This document shows positions 21,888-25,425 of a DNA stretch of 25,425 bases, piece after piece. The stretch is taken from NCBI GenBank assembly GCA_035711385.1, contig DASTCG010000103.1, forward strand, positions 1 to 25,425, in the 5' to 3' direction. The position numbers and the translations under genes were made by a program. The first letter of the stretch is position 1; each line of letters starts with the position of its first letter. Below the pieces are notes generated by a model, which saw only the letters and a list, made by a program, of their open reading frames with translations, had not been told where the DNA came from and searched no databases. Origin of the DNA: JACDAN01 sp035711385 (GTDB lineage: Bacteria; Actinomycetota; Thermoleophilia; Gaiellales; Gaiellaceae).

Positions 21888-21900
21888 GGTGCCTGGCACC
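21888..21900. repeat. Palindrome GGTGCCTGGCACC between convergent genes
   Basis: This is a perfect 13-nt palindrome (6-bp arms around a single T) in the 75-nt gap between the convergent dihaem cytochrome gene and the Usp-like membrane protein gene. Together with the GGGGTCAGACCCC pair at 3121-3186 it forms a set of short extragenic palindromes with the same 6-1-6 design. Confidence 0.65.
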
Positions 21901-21938
21901 GGGACCCGCCGCGGCGAGACGGTTCGGCCCTCCGGCAG

Positions 21939-22583
21939 CTACACGCGCGCCTCGGCCTCGAGGTCGACGACCACGTGCGTGATCGGGACGTCGAACCGCT
22001 CCCGCGCCGAGCGGACGACGCCGCGCTCCAGCCACAGCGACCGGCCCTCCGGATGCGTGGAGATGATCACCTCGTCGGCGCCGAAGATCCGGAGCGCATC
22101 GTCGATCGCCTGGAGCGGATCCGCGTCGCCCACCTCCCCGTCGGCGGCGACCCCGAGCTCGCGGAGCCGCGTGAGGCTGCGATCGAGCCGCTCGTTCGCA
22201 GCGGCGCGCGGCCCGTCCTCGTCCGAGGCGAAGTAGCGCACGGGAGACATCAGCGCCGGACAGACGACGAGCACCCGCTCCTCGACCCCCTCCGAGCGCC
22301 GGTGGATCAGGTCGCGGAGCGACTCTCCGCCGACGGTCTCGTTCGCGATCACGAGGATCCGCCGCTCGCCGGGACCGCTGGCCCGGATCTCCGCCTGGAG
22401 CGGGGGCTCCGACCGGGACCGCGCCCGGAGCACGAAGACGATGGCGATCAACGACAGCACGACGAACGTCACGACCCCGAGCCACGTGTTGATCGACGCG
22501 GCAATGACGATGAGCCCGAAGTAGCCGAGCGAGAGCAGCACGACCCGGAACGCATCGCCCTCATTCCGGAACGGGTTGCTCAT
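21939..22583 (-). CDS. Membrane protein with C-terminal Usp-like (ANETVGG) domain
   Basis: The 214-residue protein has two adjacent hydrophobic segments (about 14-32 and 36-52) and then a soluble domain. That domain has the sequence RILVIANETVGGESL at its start, VLVVCPAL, ADEVIISTHPEG and a terminal ITHVVVDLEAEA. It is related to both halves of the tandem protein at 23187-24038. The fold resembles the universal stress protein alpha/beta layout, but the ATP-loop consensus G-x2-G-x9-G is not clear. The start ATG is four bases after the subunit III stop, so it belongs to the oxidase operon. A role in regulating or stabilising the oxidase is only positional inference. Confidence 0.8.
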   Translation of the reverse strand: MSNPFRNEGDAFRVVLLSLGYFGLIVIAASINTWLGVVTFVVLSLIAIVFVLRARSRSEPPLQAEIRASGPGERRILVIANETVGGESLRDLIHRRSEGVEERVLVVCPALMSPVRYFASDEDGPRAAANERLDRSLTRLRELGVAADGEVGDADPLQAIDDALRIFGADEVIISTHPEGRSLWLERGVVRSARERFDVPITHVVVDLEAEARV

Positions 22584-22587
22584 CTGC

Positions 22588-23190
22588 CTACAAGATGTAG
22601 ACGGTCGTGTACACCACGATCCACATTACGTCCACGAAGTGCCAGTAGATGCCCGGGATCTCGACGCCGTGGTGGTGCGTGGGCGAGAAGTGGCCGCGGA
22701 AGGCGCGGATCGTCGCGAATGAGAGCAGCGTCAGCCCGACGAAGACGTGCGCCCCGTGAAGCCCCGTCAGCCCGTAGAAGATCGTCCCGAAAGCGCCGTC
22801 GTGCGGCGCGAAGCCGACCCGGCTGTACTCGAGGATCTGCGTGAGCAGGAACGTCCACCCGAGCGCGACGGTGAGGACGAGCCCGGCCTGGAGCCCCGCG
22901 CGGTTCCCGCGCTTGATCGACTGCAGCGCCCAGTGGATCGTGAAGCTCGATGTGACGAGGATGGCGGTGTTGACGCCGGCGACGAACTTCGGCAGGTGGA
23001 ACGGCGGGAGCGGCCACTCAGCGTTGCCGCCGACACGGAGGAAGAAGTACGCCGTGAAGAACGCCCCGAAGAGCATGATCTCCGAGGCGATGAAGAGGAG
23101 CATCCCGAGGGTCGGCGCGTCGACCCGGGAGCTCCTGTGCGCCTCGGGCGGATGCGCTGCGTGGTGAAGGGCCTCTGCGTGAGCGCTCAT
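22588..23190 (-). CDS. ctaE: Cytochrome c oxidase subunit III
   Basis: The 200-residue protein has about five membrane helices. It carries the subunit III signatures APTLGMLLFIASEIMLFGAFF (with the conserved Glu), GLTGLHGAHVFVGL, HHHGVEIPGIYWHFVDVMWI and a VYTTVYIL end. It is the short, five-helix form common in actinobacteria and in A2-type oxidases. The subunit supports the proton-uptake side of subunit I. Its ATG overlaps the end of the tandem Usp-like gene by four bases (ATGA), and another Usp-like gene follows four bases later. Confidence 0.96.
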   Translation of the reverse strand: MSAHAEALHHAAHPPEAHRSSRVDAPTLGMLLFIASEIMLFGAFFTAYFFLRVGGNAEWPLPPFHLPKFVAGVNTAILVTSSFTIHWALQSIKRGNRAGLQAGLVLTVALGWTFLLTQILEYSRVGFAPHDGAFGTIFYGLTGLHGAHVFVGLTLLSFATIRAFRGHFSPTHHHGVEIPGIYWHFVDVMWIVVYTTVYIL

Positions 23191-24038
23191 TCGGGCATCA
23201 CCGGCTCGGCGCCGACCTCCTCCGGCGTGATCACGACGTGCTCGACCGGCAGCTTCGAGTCGGCGTGCAGCCGCTGGACCAGGTTCTTGCGCATCCAGGG
23301 CGAGCGCGAAGGCTCGAATGTCGAGACGATCACCTCGTCCGTCCGCTCGTCCTCGATCGCGTGCATCGCCGCCGTGTAGGGATCCGGGTGCGCGACCTGG
23401 CCGTGGGCGTCGATTCCGGTCGCGCGCAGCTCGGAGAGGACGCGGCGCAGGCGCCGCTCGGCCTCCGGGTGGGCGGACTGCGTCGGGTCGCTCTGCGGCG
23501 AGATGATCAGGAAGCTCGCGGGGCCGCGCTCGGCCCGTTGCCGGATGCGGTCGATCAGCGCCTGGCCGACCACCGTCTCGTTCGCCACGACGAGGACGTT
23601 GCGCGGGCCTGCCTCCGCCTCCACGTCGACGACGACGTGCTCGACAGGGACGTCTCCGGCCACCTTCTTGATCCGGTCGACGACGTTCTTGCGCAGCCAG
23701 CCCGACTTCTGGAGCGGGTGCGTCGAGACGATGATCTCCGTGGGCGGCGGGTCGAGCATCCCGAACGCGTCGCGGACCGCCGACTCGGGATCGGCCTCGA
23801 GCACGAGCCCGTGCGCGGGGATCCCGGCCTCGCGAAGCTGCGCCAGGGTCCGGTCGAGCCGACGCCCCGCGGCGGCGCGGCGCGTGTCCTCGTAGACGAC
23901 GTAGCCGGTGCTCGGCGTCGAAACCGGAGCCAGGACGGTGACGAGCTCGAGGTCCCCCTCGGCGGCCCTCCGTTTGACGGCCTCCAGCAGCTCGCTACCG
24001 GTCACCGTCTCGTTGGCGACGACGAGCAGGTGCTTCAA
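23187..24038 (-). CDS. Tandem Usp-like protein located between oxidase subunits I and III
   Basis: The 283-residue protein contains two copies of one domain. Copy 1 begins KHLLVVANETVTGSELLEA and ends PVEHVVVDVEAEA. Copy 2 begins NVLVVANETVVGQALIDRI and ends PVEHVVITPEE. Each contains a TEIIVSTH/DEVIVSTF strand and a basic (S/P)xWLRKN/WMRKN segment. No membrane segment or signal peptide is seen. The TTG at 24038 is chosen because GGAGG lies about eight bases upstream and because it overlaps the subunit I stop (TTGA). The fold is probably universal-stress-protein-like; nucleotide binding is unproven. Its placement inside the oxidase operon is unusual. Confidence 0.85.
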   Translation of the reverse strand: MKHLLVVANETVTGSELLEAVKRRAAEGDLELVTVLAPVSTPSTGYVVYEDTRRAAAGRRLDRTLAQLREAGIPAHGLVLEADPESAVRDAFGMLDPPPTEIIVSTHPLQKSGWLRKNVVDRIKKVAGDVPVEHVVVDVEAEAGPRNVLVVANETVVGQALIDRIRQRAERGPASFLIISPQSDPTQSAHPEAERRLRRVLSELRATGIDAHGQVAHPDPYTAAMHAIEDERTDEVIVSTFEPSRSPWMRKNLVQRLHADSKLPVEHVVITPEEVGAEPVMPE

Positions 24039-25425
24039 CGCCGGACCTCCTCGGTGGCCGCCTCGCGGTCCGCGTGCAGGATCGCGTGCTTCGCGCCGGG
24101 GACGCCGTACTCGTACGGGTTGCCGACGACCTGGGGCACCTCGTCGAAATTGAAGATCGGCGGTGGAGAGGAGACCTGCCACTCCAGCGTCTTCGCCCCC
24201 CACGGATTCGCCGGCGCCTGCTCGCCGCGGGCCCAGCTCACGATCATGTTGTAGAGGAAGATGATGAACGAGGCCCCGAGGACGAACGACGAGATCGAGA
24301 TGAAGAGGTTCCAGTCGCCGAACCGGTCTTCGTACGTGTAGACGCGCCTCGGCTGACCCTGGACGCCGATGATGTGCATCGGGAAGAACGTCGCGTTGAA
24401 GGCGACGAAGGTCAACCAGAAGTGGAGCTTCCCGAGCCGCTCGTTGTACATCTTCCCGGTCATCTTCGGGAACCAGTAGTAGAAGCCGGCGAAGATCGTG
24501 AAGAGCGAGCCGCCGAGCAGCACGTAGTGGATGTGCGCGACCACGAAGTACGTGTCCGAGACGTCGATGTCGATCGGCACCGCCCCGAGGTAGATCCCCG
24601 AGAGACCTCCGATCACGAACATGGACACGAACCCGAGGGCCCATAACATCGGCGTCGCGAATCTGATCTTCCCCTCCCAGGTCGTCGCGAGCCACGAGAA
24701 GACCTTGATCCCGGTCGGGACGGCGATGAGCAGCGTCGTGATCATCATCGGGATCCGCAGCCACGTCGCCATGCCCGCGACGAACATGTGGTGCGCCCAC
24801 ACGGAGAAGCCGAGGATCAGGATCGCGACGAGCGAGAGCGCCATCAGCCGGTAGCCGAAGATCGGCTTCCTCGACATCGCCGAGATCACCTCGGAGGCGA
24901 TCCCGAAGCCGGGCAGCATCATGATGTAGACGGCCGGGTGCGAGTAGAACCAGAAGATGTGCTGGTACCCCAGCACGTAGCCGCCGGTACCGACCTCGAA
25001 GTAGTTGGTGTGCATGACCTTGTCGAACATCACGAAGAACTGCGAGCCGGCGATGAACGGCGTCGCGATCACGACGAGCAGCGACGTCGTGAAGTTCGCC
25101 CAGACGAGCAGCGGCATGCGCCAGAAGGTCATCCCGGGGGCGCGCATCGTGATGATCGTGACCAGGAAGTTGAGCGCCGTCAGGATGGAGGAGGCGCCGG
25201 CCCACTGGACACCCATGTTGAAGAACATGCTCCCCACGGGTGAGTCGGTCGACAGCGGCGCGTACCCCGTCCAGCCGGCTGCGAACGGCCCGCCGGGCGC
25301 AATGAAGCTCGAGAGGAACATGGCTCCGGCGATCGGCAGCAGCCAGTACGACAGCGCGTTCAGCCGCGGGAAGGCCATGTCCGGCGCGCCGAGCATCAGC
25401 GGCACGACGAAGTTCGCGAGCCCGG
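24035..25425 (-). CDS. ctaD: Cytochrome c oxidase subunit I, A2-type haem-copper oxidase (partial, N-terminus beyond right edge)
   Basis: The window holds the last 462 residues; roughly the first hundred, including the first haem ligand, lie beyond the right edge. CuB and haem ligands are visible in WFYSHPAVYIMMLPGFG, VWAHHMFVAGM and VVAHIHYVLLGG. The K-channel Lys is in VPTGIKVFSW. The helix VI sequence is YSHPAVY, not GHPEVY, so the D-channel Glu of A1 enzymes is absent and the Tyr-Ser pair marks an A2-type oxidase as in Rhodothermus and Thermus caa3. The reading frame is intact. Its stop overlaps the Usp-like gene start. Subunit II is not in the window and probably lies upstream, beyond the edge. 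Confidence 0.97.
   Translation of the reverse strand, partial: GLANFVVPLMLGAPDMAFPRLNALSYWLLPIAGAMFLSSFIAPGGPFAAGWTGYAPLSTDSPVGSMFFNMGVQWAGASSILTALNFLVTIITMRAPGMTFWRMPLLVWANFTTSLLVVIATPFIAGSQFFVMFDKVMHTNYFEVGTGGYVLGYQHIFWFYSHPAVYIMMLPGFGIASEVISAMSRKPIFGYRLMALSLVAILILGFSVWAHHMFVAGMATWLRIPMMITTLLIAVPTGIKVFSWLATTWEGKIRFATPMLWALGFVSMFVIGGLSGIYLGAVPIDIDVSDTYFVVAHIHYVLLGGSLFTIFAGFYYWFPKMTGKMYNERLGKLHFWLTFVAFNATFFPMHIIGVQGQPRRVYTYEDRFGDWNLFISISSFVLGASFIIFLYNMIVSWARGEQAPANPWGAKTLEWQVSSPPPIFNFDEVPQVVGNPYEYGVPGAKHAILHADREAATEEVRR

Noticed and set aside
23187..25205. A single 672-codon protein covering the Usp-like gene and the oxidase region
   Set aside because: The upstream two thirds lie in another frame over subunit I, whose helices and metal ligands are unmistakable. 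Only the part from TTG 24038 is coding.
1..25425. Insertion sequences, prophage, tRNA or rRNA genes
   Set aside because: No transposase, integrase, terminal inverted repeats or recognisable RNA gene was seen on either strand.

Overview
The window is very GC-rich, codes densely on both strands and contains no rRNA, tRNA or CRISPR. The gene set (PdtaS/PdtaR-type two-component pair, SufCBD/SufSU, DipZ-like fusion, TatAC, A2-type haem-copper oxidase, ABC-F protein) together with many leaderless promoters suggests a deep-branching actinobacterium, most likely class Thermoleophilia (Gaiellales- or Solirubrobacterales-like). The taxonomy is inference; no marker gene settles it.

Layout. (1) 1-999, minus: the N-terminal 333 residues of a membrane-anchored protein with four copies of an IPYLSQGQGVTPADLG motif, running off the left edge. 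(2) 1142-3114, plus: a GAF/HisKA_2 histidine kinase and an ANTAR response regulator, divergent from (1). (3) 3241-5124, minus: an ABC-F ATPase, preceded by a 270-nt leader with an exceptionally long Shine-Dalgarno, tiny ORFs and a strong intrinsic terminator just before the start codon. (4) 5394-8684, minus: methyltransferase, sufS, sufU, Rieske protein, O-methyltransferase. (5) 8720-10099, plus: a lipoprotein fusing cytochrome c to a Cys/His-rich domain, overlapping tail-to-tail with a minus-strand acyltransferase. (6) 11096-12715, minus: a DipZ-like CcdA-thioredoxin fusion. (7) 12812-17649, minus: sufC-sufB-three VOC genes-sufD. (8) 17756-21863, plus: tatA-tatC, adenosine deaminase family, a TPR membrane protein, a STAS anti-sigma-factor antagonist, a dihaem cytochrome c lipoprotein. 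(9) 21939-25425, minus: cytochrome oxidase subunit I (partial), a tandem Usp-like protein, subunit III and a membrane Usp-like protein.

How the genes fit together. Two separated clusters supply Fe-S assembly: SufS/SufU make and pass on sulfur, SufBCD is the scaffold. A Rieske protein sits beside sufU and four VOC domains sit between sufB and sufD. Two cytochrome c lipoproteins, an A2-type oxidase and a DipZ-like thiol-redox protein point to an aerobic respiratory chain with extracytoplasmic c-type haems. Tat export is available for folded cofactor proteins.

The features most worth a second look are the ABC-F leader, the repeat protein divergent from PdtaS/PdtaR, the cytochrome c-Cys/His-rich fusion, the VOC genes inside the suf operon, the Usp-like genes inside the oxidase operon, and short perfect palindromes in both convergent gene gaps.
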